Positions 33,946-45,760 of a DNA stretch of 64,000 nucleotides are shown here, in pieces. The stretch is from Trileptium ribeirensis (taxonomy: Eukaryota; Nematoda; Enoplea; Enoplida; Thoracostomopsidae): positions 1-64,000 of the forward strand of contig JASANE010024751.1 in assembly GCA_030248225.1 (NCBI GenBank). The letters are read 5' to 3'. Both the position numbers and the translations under genes were made by a program. Numbering within the stretch: position 1 is the stretch's first letter; each line of letters starts with the position of its first letter. The notes under the pieces were generated by a model. The model was not told the origin of the DNA. It searched no databases and worked only from the letters and a program-made list of their open reading frames with translations.

Positions 33946-36900
33946 TATAGCTACTATATTCGACAAACATCCTTTTGTCTTTCAATAATGCGCTGGTGGT
34001 CACTGCTCACGCTGCGCGGCCCCAGGTGGGGCGGATTAGTCGTAATCAGGGCGGGAAGGTCAACTCAGGAGCAACTGCACAAATGTAAAAAAAACATCCG
34101 GGGTGGTCGGGACGCGGAAAGGTCGAAAAAAACTATAGAAGGGTACGGGGCACAACCATTTTGAAGCATTTGTAGAGTTATTTTTACTATAAGGCAAATT
34201 TTTCGATTCGAATCGGTCGAACCCAAGCTACAAACAAAAACCCCTCCTAATTCCTTCAAGCGGGTTGCTTAATTACACCGTCAACTTCCTACTAAACGGT
34301 TTCCATACGACCCCTGCTTCCTCGACTTTCAAGAGAGAGGTAGAGACGCACCTAGTTCATAGGAATCGATGAGCTTAGCAGGCCGCTTTGCCAGGGTGTT
34401 CAGCGTGGTGTTTTTGGTAATGCATTTGTGTAGTTTTATAATACGATTCATTGGAAGTCCAACGGGGATGTCAACCACTAGTTGCATGTGCAGATAATAA
34501 GGTCGCTCGCAATTTTCCATCCGCGTACATGACGCTTAAATTTGTACCTGAAATGGTTTGAACAATCGTTCCTAACTGCTGCCAGTCTAATGCTCTCAAT
34601 GAAAGTTAAATTTACACACTGTTCTCCGTGTCCCATGGCGCGGTTCCCTCCTCCGTGTTCCTTAGAAGCTACAACAGATTTGGCTTGCGCTTCAATTTTC
34701 ACATCCCCTTAATAGATTTGGATTAATTTAGCTGGCTTTGTCGCCCTTTAACTTTGACCATTCTACGAAAGTGAGTATAGCTCAAGATCAATAGCTTTTG
34801 TAGTTATCTTTGTTTTGATTTACAAACTTGCAGGTTGCTATTGTGCAATAAATAGCTTGTCGTCTTATCAGTGCTTGTCAACACTGGTAAATATGAGTGA
34901 GGTCCGGCAATATAAACTTAACTCGTTTTGGTCACAGTTATTCCTTCTGGTTGTCAAGTTGGCTAGACCAATCAATTCGTTCACATGAAGTCTTTCACCC
35001 TGTACCAGGTCATTTTTGAATGGTTGCTATGCTCGTCCGAATGTGTCTGTCTTCTTTTGCTTTCCTACCAGCTGAAATATACGAGTTCGACAAATCCTCC
35101 TTTGCATTGTAATGTGAGAGAAATTCATTGTATGGTCGTTTTTTTCTTTTATCTCTTATGTTTCCCAAATGTTTTCCAGGAATTTATTCTTTGCTCTAGT
35201 ATGCTTTTTATGCATTTACTTGATAACAGTACACTATAGCCTTGCCTGACTTATCAGTATCGGTAAATTATATCGTAAGCTCGTCGGATAATATAAATCT
35301 ATTTTGGTCAGGCGTCATATTTGATAAACGAACGATTCCAGGGTCAACAACAACGCGTGTACCTGGTGGTATATTTTGTGCTTATTTAGGAATACGTGTG
35401 TCTGTCTAACTTGGCGGCTGGAAATCGGAGACCCCATTCGCAGTTTATCAAGAATATAGGAGCAGTTTTCGCTAGGGATACTGACAATTTTAAGAGCTAC
35501 GGTGTAGATTGCTTTCTTAAAAACGTCTTTATCCGTTATTGAACTCACGATTTGTGCATTCAAGTGCTAACTTCTACTAGTTGGTTGACACTGTGGTAGA
35601 GACAGGAAATTCCTACGGGCTCACCGTATCATCACCTATTGGCTCTGCATCCACTTTCTGATTTAACTCTAGGCCTAAGGTCATTGAAAACTGGTGAATA
35701 TACTAAATAAATAGAACATGTTTATGCTTATTGTTTTGATGCTGGATTGACACATGCGCTTTCCTCTAGTGCTAAGACGTAACATACATTCTTAGTTTTA
35801 GTTAAAGTTCATTTAATTGATTAGAATGGTTTTGTTTTACCCATCATCCTGCTCGATTCTACCAGGCTCATCTTATTTCTTGGAAATGGAGCACATAATG
35901 TGCCTTGTGTACATAGCCGGTCTGGATTTGATAACCATTTGCTTTGATGAACTATCGGCTTCCCTTTATAAATGCTATAATTTTGCATAAACCGATCACT
36001 AATAGTTTAGATACCAGCATAGAAAAGACTTGTGGTGGATTAGCTTAACTGGTCGAAATTAAAATTCCTTAGCTAAATTACATGTTGCGTATACCTGCTC
36101 GTCGAAACGTTTCGTCAAATTGGAATTTTGTTTCAGCAATTGTCAAATTTAGTACTTGATAGACATATGTTTTAGACTTCTCTCGCCTGAAATTTGTACT
36201 TCCGAGTGTCCAGCTAAATATTGGTATGCTTAAACTAACATACTTGACCTTAATTACTCTTGCCTCACCAATTGATATACTTTTTAGTTGTGGGAAAATT
36301 CTAGAGACAAAAGTCAAATTGCAGGCTCCTACTACAGCTCGCCTCTGATGGATGCGAACATTAATTAGCAGAAAGGTTTTCACTGCTCTTTCGGGCCAAA
36401 AATTTACAGCTACCTCAGCATAGTTCCGCTAAGATTCTAATTCTACTCAACAGTACTGTTGTCTTTTGGAAAGCAAATTAACATGCGTGTTTTCTACTGA
36501 GTGCTCGGAGTTTTATAGCTAAAAGCGTTGTACTTCAGCTTACTTTTTGTGCGCAAGTTCAAATAATTATAACTTGCACTCTTGGTCGACAAATGATAAA
36601 ATACTGGTTTGAACTTGCTACATCACTACAAAATGTCGTGCGACGTAGTAGAGCCCATAATTTTCATTTGACTGGCTTGGATCAAAGGTTTCCTCAAACC
36701 TATTAGCTAGGGACGTTCAAGGTAGTACTTGAGGTCAACGATGTTCTCCGATGGGTTCTCAGTTCGTATCCAAGCAAAACTTAGTTTTAGGTTATTTGGC
36801 AAGATGTTAAATATTGCTCCCTTTGGTACATATTTTGCTCTTTTGTCTCAGGAAATTTTGACGTTTTTCTCGTTTATAAGTAGTCGTGAATTTGTTAAAT

Positions 36901-37099
36901 AAGCAAAAAGTCTTGATGAATTAGGGTTTTGGTCATTTTCTCAGAGTTGTTCTGACCGTTCTAGGACCCGCTGACGTCAGCTACTCCCCATAAGTTAGGT
37001 ATCTAAACATATTTCTAGAATTGTAGGGTTGCTATTGGTAATAAAAGTAACCATGCTTGTTTTAACTTGCTTAGGTAGTAGGACAAATAATAATTCTGC
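33946..37099. other. Intergenic DNA, nothing recognised
   Basis: Several short minus frames (34329-34520, 34478-34702, 35315-35563, 36078-36383) show no motif that I can name. The block near 34330-34510 could be degraded LINE sequence, but I cannot support it. Confidence 0.3.
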
Positions 37100-37134
37100 T
37101 TACGTAATAGGTAATAATAATTCGACAAGGACCG

Positions 37135-38240
37135 AAACGAAGGAACCCGCCACAACCGATTAAAGCACTAGCACCATACCATATGCTAGGCATCGACATC
37201 ATGGAACCCTTACCGCCGACCCAATCCGGCAACAAGTATATATAACAACAACAACAACAACAATGACTTTATAACGCGCTTTTTTCGCAGGAGCGTTGCA
37301 GAAGCGCAAAAAGAGAATGTAATGATACGTGTACAGTATGAAAAATTGTCATGTCATTGGGAATAAATGAGTCTTTAGTTTAGATTTGAATTGAGTAATT
37401 TCAAGATCACGATTTCTCAATGTGGCTGGCAGTTTATTCCATTCTGAGGGTCCCAAAAATTGAAAACTGCCATTTCTTGTCATATCAATACGCAATACCC
37501 GTTCGTTGGCAAGTCGCGATCCTGCTGAGTTTGTGAGCATGTCGGCAATATATGTCGGACTGTTGACACTGAGTGCGTTGTATACCAGTAAGAGAATCTT
37601 GTATTGAATGCGTCGGTCAAGAGGCAAAATATACCATCTGCTTCATGGATTACTTCACGAAATGGCCACAGGGGTTCGCAGTACCAGATCAAACAGCTAG
37701 CGCGATTATCAAATTATTTATCGGAAGAATCGTGTGTCGATATGGAGTCCGTCACGTAGTACTAACCGACCAAGGCCCTTGCTTCACTGCCGAGAACTTT
37801 ACGTAAGATTTGGCAAAAATCGGAACAAAGAAAATGTACTCAGCCCCATATCATCTCCAAGCAAATGGACTAGTTGAAAGATGGAAACAAACACTCAAAG
37901 CGATGCTCAAACCAACATTAATTCCTGACAAATGGGACGAATTCCTCGAACCGTTGTGTTTTGCATACAGAACAGCGGTCCACGCTTCAATCGGCCAAGC
38001 CCCATTCTTCCTTCTACATGGCCGCGATTCCGATCTACCTGGAGAAAAAGCCGATTCATGGATATTTAACGGCAACTACAGATGAAGGATACGCTCCACA
38101 ATTAATCGATAGATTAACAGTAGCATGGGAACGAGTACGAAAATAAATATTTTTAGCACAAAAACAATACAAACAATCTTTCGATCCGAGAGCAAAGAAA
38201 AGAAAGTTCAGTAATGGCGATCTCGTTTTATGAAAAACCC
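37135..38240 (+). pseudogene. Integrase of gypsy element, LINE-interrupted
   Basis: MLGIDIMEPLPPTQSGNKY carries the first catalytic Asp. After the insertion, FMDYFTKWPQGFAVPDQTA follows, then LTDQGP (second Asp) and HLQANGLVERWKQTL (Glu), with 35 residues between the last two: the D,D35E signature. Defects are the 386 bp insertion at 37241-37626, an in-frame TAA at 37804-37806, and later frameshifts around 38085-38230. FHGRDSDLP-type sequence (LLHGRDSDLP) matches the family's block after the core. Confidence 0.85.
37241..37626 (-). mobile_element. 5'-truncated LINE insertion with (TTG)n tail
   Basis: The minus strand encodes an uninterrupted 92-codon tail of a CR1-like RT: IQYKILLLVYNAL, then FLGPSEWNKLPATLRNR and FKSKLKTHLF. 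This is followed by about 85 bp of 3'UTR and a (TTG)n microsatellite tail (37244-37263). Flanking AAGTATA / AAATATA look like a 7 bp target duplication with one change. The intact frame suggests a younger insertion than the host gypsy element. Confidence 0.8.
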
Positions 38241-38360
38241 ACACAAATCGTCGATGGGCCCCTGTAGCAGCGTATATTACCCGGAGTTCGATCCACTTTT
38301 TCGAGTCGTCGGGGTCAAGTTCCCGGACATTTTATTGGTGGTAGCGCAACTCAACGCCCG

Positions 38361-38735
38361 AAATGGTACAACTGCACGGAATTCAAACAATTCAGTGGTG
38401 ATCCAGAAGATTACACAGGTTATTAAGCCAAACTAAGGCGCATTCAAAAAGAATCACGCCAACGGTTAGCCTCCGAAGACTATTATTGTGGAAGATGTAA
38501 ATGCTCATGGAAAGAAGATAATGAAACTTGTGTTATTATGAAATGGGTACAATGCGATAGATGTTTTTTTGGTTTCACCAGGCATGCGTGGGATTGGAAG
38601 ATGATCCTCTAGAAGCGCCGTGGTATTGTTCCCCATGCATCAAAATCTATACGACGCAAAAACATATTTTACACGGAGTATTACATGACCATAAATGCGG
38701 AGCTAGGTCCGAACAAAAAAGCAAGGAGTGAAAGC
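38361..38735 (+). pseudogene. PHD finger at the C-terminus of the gypsy pol
   Basis: One frame runs from KWYNCTEFKQFSGDPEDYTG (stop at about 38424) to YYCGRCKCSWKEDNETC and KWVQCDRC. A single-base loss in a T run (38564-38570) shifts the remainder, WFHQACVGLED and WYCSPC, into the next frame. Together these give the Cys4-His-Cys3 pattern with the W-F-H-x-x-C and W-Y-C-x-x-C signatures of PHD zinc fingers, which commonly read histone H3 tails. By analogy with integrase chromodomains it may have guided integration; that role is inference. Confidence 0.7.
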
Positions 38736-39817
38736 GGTGGACGCAACGAGCAAAAAGTGAATCGAAAAAAAACGATAAATCGGTGAACCTTGAAAGCGAA
38801 CTTACAATCGGGGAACAAGGAATGAATCAATCGGTGATCATAGTGAATTCAAACTTACAATCGAAAAAGAATTCGAAATCAACAAACGGTGAATAAAAAG
38901 AAACCTAAATTAACAATCGGTGTGACAAATCCAGTACAATACAATTGGTGCCATTCGGATCAACAATAAAGAAAACGGTGCAAAAACGACTAAGATAAAG
39001 ATATCCATACAAAGATAAAGAAACCGGTGCAAAATGACAAACAATCGGTGTATCAGAATCAATACAACATGTGCAAATTATGGTTACAAAGAATCGGTGC
39101 AACGGCAATCGGTGATAAAAGAATCCAGTACGAAAATAATGACCGGAAATGACGACAACACAATACAGCAACAAAAAATGACACGACCGAAACTCCGAAA
39201 GAACACCAGTCATAACTAAACCGGTCCATTATTCAACAACGTCGAGGCCCGTCGCCCCGAAGAAAATTTAGTGGCCTCACAAACGATCTCAAATGCTACC
39301 ACGATCGAAAACAGACGATCTAATAATAGTTTAATAATATTGCCAATAATATTCCCAAAGAACAATCTTGTCAAGCCGGAAGAAACTGAGTCCAAAAACC
39401 ATAGAAGAGAGTCTCATAAGAACTGTCAAAATAGTGCTTTATATATTTTGGTGTTTAATAGCTTGTTGTTTTATATTAACCATATCATTGTCTAATCATA
39501 TATTTGTTGCAGGCAATTATGTTTGAAGGGGAACCCACAAGTTTGAAGAACCCTTCCTCGACAAAGAAATAAGATTTTAAAATAGGGATGGAAATTAAAC
39601 AAGAAAATAAAAATCGGAATGGAATCGATAGAAATAAAACGGGGTGGAAATGAGGGGCCGGTTAATGGAAGAAATAAAATTGGGAAATAGAAGCGTCAGT
39701 AGTAGACGCAGTTTCAACGGAAGAGGTAAATGGTAAATGAAAGAAACATAAAACCGGGAACGGTATATTTAAGTGAAGATTAAAGAATGGCATCAGTGCT
39801 ACTCCGATAACCTGAGA
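38736..39817 (+). other. Gypsy 3' non-coding spacer
   Basis: A- and G-rich with about ten CAATCGGTG / AATCGGTGA motifs (38780-39110), then a purine-rich run (39570-39780) before the LTR start. No envelope-like frame with a signal peptide or membrane segments is visible. Confidence 0.5.
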
Positions 39818-41356
39818 TGTTGAGGGTCCGGTAGGCTAGTAAGCCATTACCTAGCTAGTCAAGCTAGAATATTGCGTCAGTTTATTAGGCCGGATGCCTC
39901 TGTGTTTTTCAATTAATATTTAATGATAAGGAAGGCTCATTTTTACTTTACGGCTTTAGATTTAAACTAATTTCTGACAAATATCGAGCTAATTTTTGGT
40001 TACGCAAAAGAATCGTGTAGGAGAGAGCGGTTTAAGCGACATTGTAATTTACGCTTGAAAGATTGTGGGTTTAATCCCAGGATGATTTGTAAAGAATTAC
40101 ATGTTTCACAATTAAGTAATTTTAATTTAAATTATAAAGACACAGTAATATTTATCTTCCGTATAAAAACTAGAAGTTCCAATACTACGCTTAATAAGGG
40201 TGACAACTTAATAACTATAGGAAGCTAGTAATATTTTAAAACGTAGGCTCAGAGTGCTGACTGAGTATTACCAGGGCGAGAAGAACAGTTGTGCTCGTGG
40301 TTAGTAGCATTGCTTGTTGGGTGCGGTAACCATTCGGGGTGGCTCAGCAAGTGGTATTAGTCTTGAGAAGACCAGGCGAGTAAGGGGTGCGGAATCGGTA
40401 ACCAACATCTCGAGAACTCTATACCTAATAACCAGCCATTTGGAAGCCTAGGGACTGAGCAAAAGTTCAAGTATCCAGTATTCAGCCACTATTTGATAGT
40501 TTATCATAAATAGCTAGCCAGCCATTCCGAGATGACTACAAAGGATAACATAACCGGCACGTAATGGTGTAATCCTAAGGCTAAGGTTAAGATAATCAGA
40601 AAAACTTACGCGGCCAGCCATTCGGGGGTCGTCGTACTAACTCACAAGAGCTTTAATAAATCAACAGCTAAACTAAACCTAACAGGTTGTCACTCAAGTC
40701 GTAGCCCATAAGGACAGTATCAGCGTAAATCTAAGGACCTAGGTTCAGGTACTTACATAAACGTGCGGCGTCAGCCATTCGGTGGTGGTCATATAAACCT
40801 CACAAGAGGCGTAGTCGTACGTAACATATCCTTAACGCTACTAGAAGTAAGGACCAAGTCAGCGGAGTTCTTTAGTGGCCGAAGAGTGACAATATCTAGA
40901 GTCGAGCGAAAGTGTCCGGCGTTTTTAAAAGCAGGATCTATAACGTCGATACTAAAGAACTGTATCGGGTCTAAAGGCCAACGGGTTATCATTGCTCAAT
41001 ATTGTGCCTAACATTTTATTCTGCTATAATAAACATTGTTCACTGCGCGTTTGGTACTCAACTATCTAAACCACGAGTGCTCCGGAGTTAGTCAGTGCTC
41101 CGCAGCGCGAAATATAGGGCAATAATAGTTATCACGAAAAAGAAAGACGGTCTCCATTATAAGCGTCCCACCGGCATATTGCTGGCCACACCTCGGACCG
41201 CACAATCTTCGGTGACGAATCCCGTCCCCTTTTTAATTCCGATAGCCGTAATAACAAGAAAGTACCCATTTAACCCCTATCGCAATCAACCCTTAAAATA
41301 TAACTTACTCTTTTATTTGATATGCATATCAATGATTATTGCCTAATAAAATAACA
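39818..41356 (+). mobile_element. 3' LTR of gypsy element / first unit of array 2
   Basis: Starts TGTTGAGGGTCCGGTAGGC and ends AATAAAATAACA. It follows the gypsy internal region directly, which ties the LTR-like units to this element family. It shares AGCCATTCGG / CTCACAAGAG modules (40620-40810), AATAAACATTG, CACCGGCATATTGCTGGCC and TGACGAATCCCGTCCC with the other units. Confidence 0.7.
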
Positions 41357-41368
41357 CTGTAGGAGGTA

Positions 41369-41795
41369 TGTCGGGGGTTTCCTAGGCTATCCCAAAAAGT
41401 TTTGGGTCTAAACCCGTGCAAAAATTCCAAAGTTGTTCTTAAACCCCCATTAGACCAAAATCTATAAGTTTAATAAATTTTTGTTCATTACTCGCTCCCT
41501 TCCCCTTTCATCACTCAATTTCAAAAAATCATTCTCATTTCATTCTTAATTGTCCTCATTTGCATATTTTGTACTCTTTTGGAGTCACTAGCTAACATCC
41601 TTTTATTGTGATTTTGGATTTTAATTTTAGTGACGTTGTTGCATATTGCGAGTTGGGTGAATGATTACAGAATATATCGACTGGGCATAAAGCGCCATAA
41701 ACTTAGCTATGTCGACAGCTGTTGTTCGTATAATACACGTATAGTGCGGCCGCCATTTTTGTTCTTGTTTATACGTAAAGCTTAATACGGGTTAT
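41369..41795 (+). mobile_element. Truncated LTR-like unit (5' part), array 2
   Basis: Begins TGTCGGGGGTTTCCTAGGC after a 12 bp gap from the previous unit. About 430 bp carry only the AAACCC-rich and TTTGCATA blocks of the unit's start before a new unit begins. Confidence 0.55.
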
Positions 41796-43648
41796 TGTCG
41801 GGGGTTCTCCAAGCTATTCTAAGGATTTTTGAGCCCAAACCCTTCTAAAAACCCTAAAAATTGTCGTTAATTCCCTGGGTAACTAAACCTTTTAATTTTT
41901 CAAGTTTTTAATTATTAATTACTCTCTCCTCAAATTTTATATTACTTAATACTTATCCTAAACCTCCTAAGTAAATTTGCATAAAATCCTTTCATTTTAG
42001 TTATTAAGTTGTAACTTTAAGTTTAACTTTCGTTTTTAGCTTAGTTTAGTTTCAATTGTTGTCTTACGCTGTGATCGGACGCAAAATACGCTAGTGAATA
42101 GATTTCACCTAGCTTAAATTGCGGTTATATGGTAGGTAATTACGGCTCTACGATTTAGTGTTACGACATGTTATATGTCAGCTCCAATGTTTTCTTTTGT
42201 GTAATATAGCATATACGAATGATTGATTTTGAGTTGTAGCCTGATAATTCTAGTGTTTTTTGGAATCGTGTTTATAGGCTACTTAAACGCAAAGAATTGC
42301 GCACGTTTGGTTGATTCATAGGGTTTAAAGGTTTGACTTGCACTTTTGGTCTATTGATTGTTGCGCTGGTTACCAGGAAGCTAAGATCACATAGCACCTA
42401 GGTAAAATAATCCATATTTTTTATAGCATAAAAATATAGGTGTTAAGCTTAGTTGCAGATAAATTAGTTAAAAATACATATTGTCAATTATTGGCCGTGA
42501 GTTGAGTGAGAACCTCTGAGGCGAGTATAGTGAAAGCGGGGTAACTTCTTGAGAAACCCGGGGCGAGTACGGGGTATGGATTAGGGCAACCGCACTTGAG
42601 ATTCTTTCTCTCCTCATAACCATCTGTTGTCGCACGCCTTCGCCTGCCGGAGGACTGGCAGAAAAAAGTTCCTACTGGGACGGTGTTCGTACGTCACCCA
42701 TTCAGTTCATAAAATAATACAGTGCACACGCCGTCCTGGTGTCACTGACGTAATATGAGGATTATTAGCGTAAATCTAAGACTTAGGGTCAGGTATTCGA
42801 ATAATCGTACGGGTCGCAGCCTTCCGGAGCGTCCGTATCGACCTCAAAAGAGGAGTAATAAAATAATATAACCTAATTTTTAAGCGTAATAGAGGAAATA
42901 GGAAAGGCCAGTAGCATTGTACTGTTAACAGAATAGTTCAGAACGAGGAGTACAATTATCGGTGGTTATACGTTGGCATAATCTAAAAAAATGGTGTCAC
43001 ACAATCGTGCCTTGTTATTCATTAACTGTGTTATAGATACGGGCGTAGCCAGGAATTTTGAAAGGGGGGGGTCGCGGCCCACAGTGGGTACCGAAAAAAA
43101 AGGGGGGGTCGCGCTCAGTAACGTGAAACCGGGGTCCACAATTGGTATATTAAGTACACCATAAACAAGTAAAAAATGCAACTGTTGCAAAAATAGAGAA
43201 TTTTAAACAAAAATGTGATGTTTGGTCAAAAATACATTTGAAAGTAATTGTTTTTTAGTGCGAGAGAGGCTAGTTTTAGGATAATTTCCGACATGATTTT
43301 CAACCTTAATCATTCAAAAAAATTTAGTCTGTGGTTGAATCAAAACGGGGGCGCGACCCTCGCAACCCCCCTGGCTACGCCCTTGGTTATAAATAAACGT
43401 TTTTAACTGTATCTTTAGTTTTGAAGTCTTTGTGCTTAGAAGTGTTTAGAAATAGTCACGCCGCAGCGCAGCCGTAGGTCGCAATACAAAAAGAACGCGA
43501 GCCATACCCGTTGTTTCACCGGCATACTACTGGCCATACCTCGTTCCTATCAATCATCGGTGCCGAATACCTTCCCTTTTAAAATGCCGATAGACGTCAT
43601 AAAAATTTCCATACCAACCCTATCCACACATTTCCAACTAATATAACA
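41796..43648 (+). mobile_element. LTR-like unit in array 2, with nested MITE
   Basis: Begins TGTCGGGGGTTCTCCAAGC, ends CTAATATAACA. Without the nested insertion at about 43034-43390 it is about 1.5 kb, close to the array 1 units. The 3' block CACCGGCATACTACTGGCC is present at 43519. Confidence 0.6.
43026..43398. mobile_element. TIR element with GGGCGTAGCCAGG ends
   Basis: ACGGGCGTAGCCAGG at 43039 and CCTGGCTACGCCC at 43371 are inverted repeats, followed inward by GGGGGG-rich GTCGCG motifs. The flanks GTTATAGA and GTTATAAA look like an 8 bp target duplication with one substitution, consistent with a hAT-like MITE. No coding frame. Confidence 0.65.
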
Positions 43649-45760
43649 GTTATTGTTACGTTTTTGTTTTATAGTATTGCGATTTTGAATTTTTATGACC
43701 CTATGATCGAATGGAGTTACACGCAAAGAACTGCGTGAGTGGAGCCGCTATTATTTCTGATTTACACTGATGAGCTGGATTGCAGGAATACTAGATGCTT
43801 CACATATAGGTGAAGTAACTATGTATTAATCTATAACCTAGTAATATTATTTTCCTAATAAAACCATGGGCGCTGGCTTAACGAATTAAGCCGTATGGTG
43901 GCAGATAATTATAAGAAAATAGATAAACTCAATATCGCCCGAGTTAGCCACAGTTGAGCATCTTCCGATTACATGAAGTAACTTCGTGAGTCTCATTGGA
44001 AAGTTCTGAGTGTGGCATTAGGAAGACCGACCTTAAGCTACCTACATTCCTCAATTACCACCTGTTGAGCATTCCGACCGGGTGCTGGAGGACCTGAGCA
44101 GACAAAGTTCTAACTGAGTCGGTGTACTACCGTCACCACCCAGTTCATAAAATTAGAATCGTTACATAAGGTAGGGGTAATATCCAGCTTAACTCTAAGC
44201 CCTTAGGCTAAGGTAATTAAAAAATAGAATTGCGGTGTGCTTTCTACCAGGAGCCTCCTAACTAATCTGAAAAAAGAACTAACTGACTGATAACCTAAAT
44301 ACTAAGGGGTATTAGAAAAAGATCAGAAGTAGTATTATCTGATTACGAATATGGTCGCCGAGAAAGCCAACAACAAACGTAAAAGTAAAGTGGTCAATTA
44401 TACACAATCATAAAAACCTGTGTTTAACCTGGTGTGCGTGATACCAGGGAGTAACCGGAATTCCGGTTCCGGCGAAAATCGTGTTCCGGTTGCGGTTCCG
44501 GCAAAGGGCAAAAACCATACCGGAACCGGAATTCGGGTTTAAAAATTTTGTTTGAAATTTTCCACGTTTTTTGCTTCATCCTGTAATCCAAACATATGTA
44601 ATATATACTATACAATGATCAAGCTCCAATACAACCAAGCAAAAGAAAAGATTAACTCACCAATTTGCCGTGTGAAACGTAAGTAGGGCACATAATTTGA
44701 GCAGGAATTTTTCATAATAACCTGCAGGAGTTTGTTAAATCAAAGCCAGGTTGATGCTTGTAGCAGCTATTTCACACATTCAGAAGTCTGCGGGGTACGT
44801 TCGAATTATACCGGTCCAACTCGGTAACAGAGTATGGCTTACGTAGAAGTACTTAGCCTATGCTTGGCTAACATAAATTGCGTCAAGCACCAGCCGGTGC
44901 GCTTTAAATTGCAGGTGAAATTGAAGTAACGTTATCTGCAACGCAGCCAGATACTGCTTTTCTTGGCAATGACCTGTATTTATTGAAACTGTGCGAGCAG
45001 TATCACAATTTGTCTCGTTTATAGCATTCTGATTAGAAAGCTATCATCATTATCATTTAACTGACGGGCACTGTTTGTCCAACGCTAGCCTAAACAGTGT
45101 CTCTGACCACTGATCAAAAAATTACCTTCTATCTAATATCTTCTCTTAGAATCATATAAACCAATAATTTTTAGTTTGCTACAGAATAACATGCAACAAA
45201 CGTATGTGTAGTAAAGGGAGGCGACTGGAGACAGAGCGAAAGTGTGTATTCTACGCTCCAAGCTTTGTAAGCACATTCGATTTGACGCAGTATACGCAGT
45301 GGTGTATAGTGGAAGACATTTTTTGCTCTGAATGTCTAAAAACCGACATAGTTGATCGAAAAATAAACATTATTAGCTTCTTCAGTCTCTTTAAAGTTTC
45401 AGAAAGGCAATAATACCATCGCAAATACATTAATTTTAATGTAAAAGTTATTTTTAATGCATTTTAAATCCACTACGCCTTCATTTCTTCCATCATCTGT
45501 TTTACTATATATAAATTTCGAAGACCAGGTTCCGGATCCGGTTTAAATGGACGGTTCCGGTTATTTCCTGATATATATTCCCTAATCGTTTTATCACAAT
45601 AAACTGTTTTTGCTCGTGTATTTGGTTTCAAAGTTTCTAAACCACGAGTGTGCGCAGAGTAGTCACGACGAAGCGCCAGTCAGCGTCACGCCGCCCCTCA
45701 AGAAATCGTTATAAATAAAAAGAACGCATGCCATACTCGCTATCCCACTGGCATACTACT
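43649..45760 (+). mobile_element. 5'-truncated LTR-like unit interrupted by hAT-like copy
   Basis: It lacks the TGTCGGGGG start. It shares ACGCAAAGAACTGCG, AGTAATATTATTTTCC and GTACTACCGTCACC blocks with the previous unit. Split by the hAT-like element at 44445-45570. The unit resumes with AATAAACTGTTTTTG and TCCCACTGGCATACTACTAG. Confidence 0.5.
44445..45570 (+). mobile_element. hAT-like CCGG-end element, second near-intact copy
   Basis: Near-identical to 24001-25142 over most of its length, including CAGGGAGTAACCGGAATTCC and GGAAAATTTC-type blocks and TGGACGGTTCCGGTTATT at the right. The right end lacks the GCTGGTTCCGG step of copy 1. The flanks CGTGATAC and ATATATAT do not match, so the target duplication has been lost or the end rearranged. 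Confidence 0.75.

Larger units (their letters stand above)
37100..39817 (+). mobile_element. Decayed Ty3/gypsy retrotransposon, 3' half
   Basis: Contains the integrase core (interrupted by a LINE), a C-terminal extension with a PHD finger, and a long purine-rich non-coding stretch with repeated CAATCGGTG motifs leading to the 3' LTR. Same strand as, and complementary to, the fragment at 14.45-18.95 kb; only RNase H is represented in neither. Confidence 0.85.

Noticed and set aside
37573..37632. Continuous + frame across the LINE/integrase border
   Set aside because: The first part is antisense LINE sequence; integrase homology starts only after the insertion.
39034..39495. Possible envelope gene downstream of integrase
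   Set aside because: Frames are short, with no signal peptide, cleavage site or membrane anchor; the region is repeat-like and non-coding.
40018..40090. tRNA-like stretch with GGTTTAATCCC
   Set aside because: The B box is imperfect, stems do not pair and it lies within an LTR unit; probably chance.
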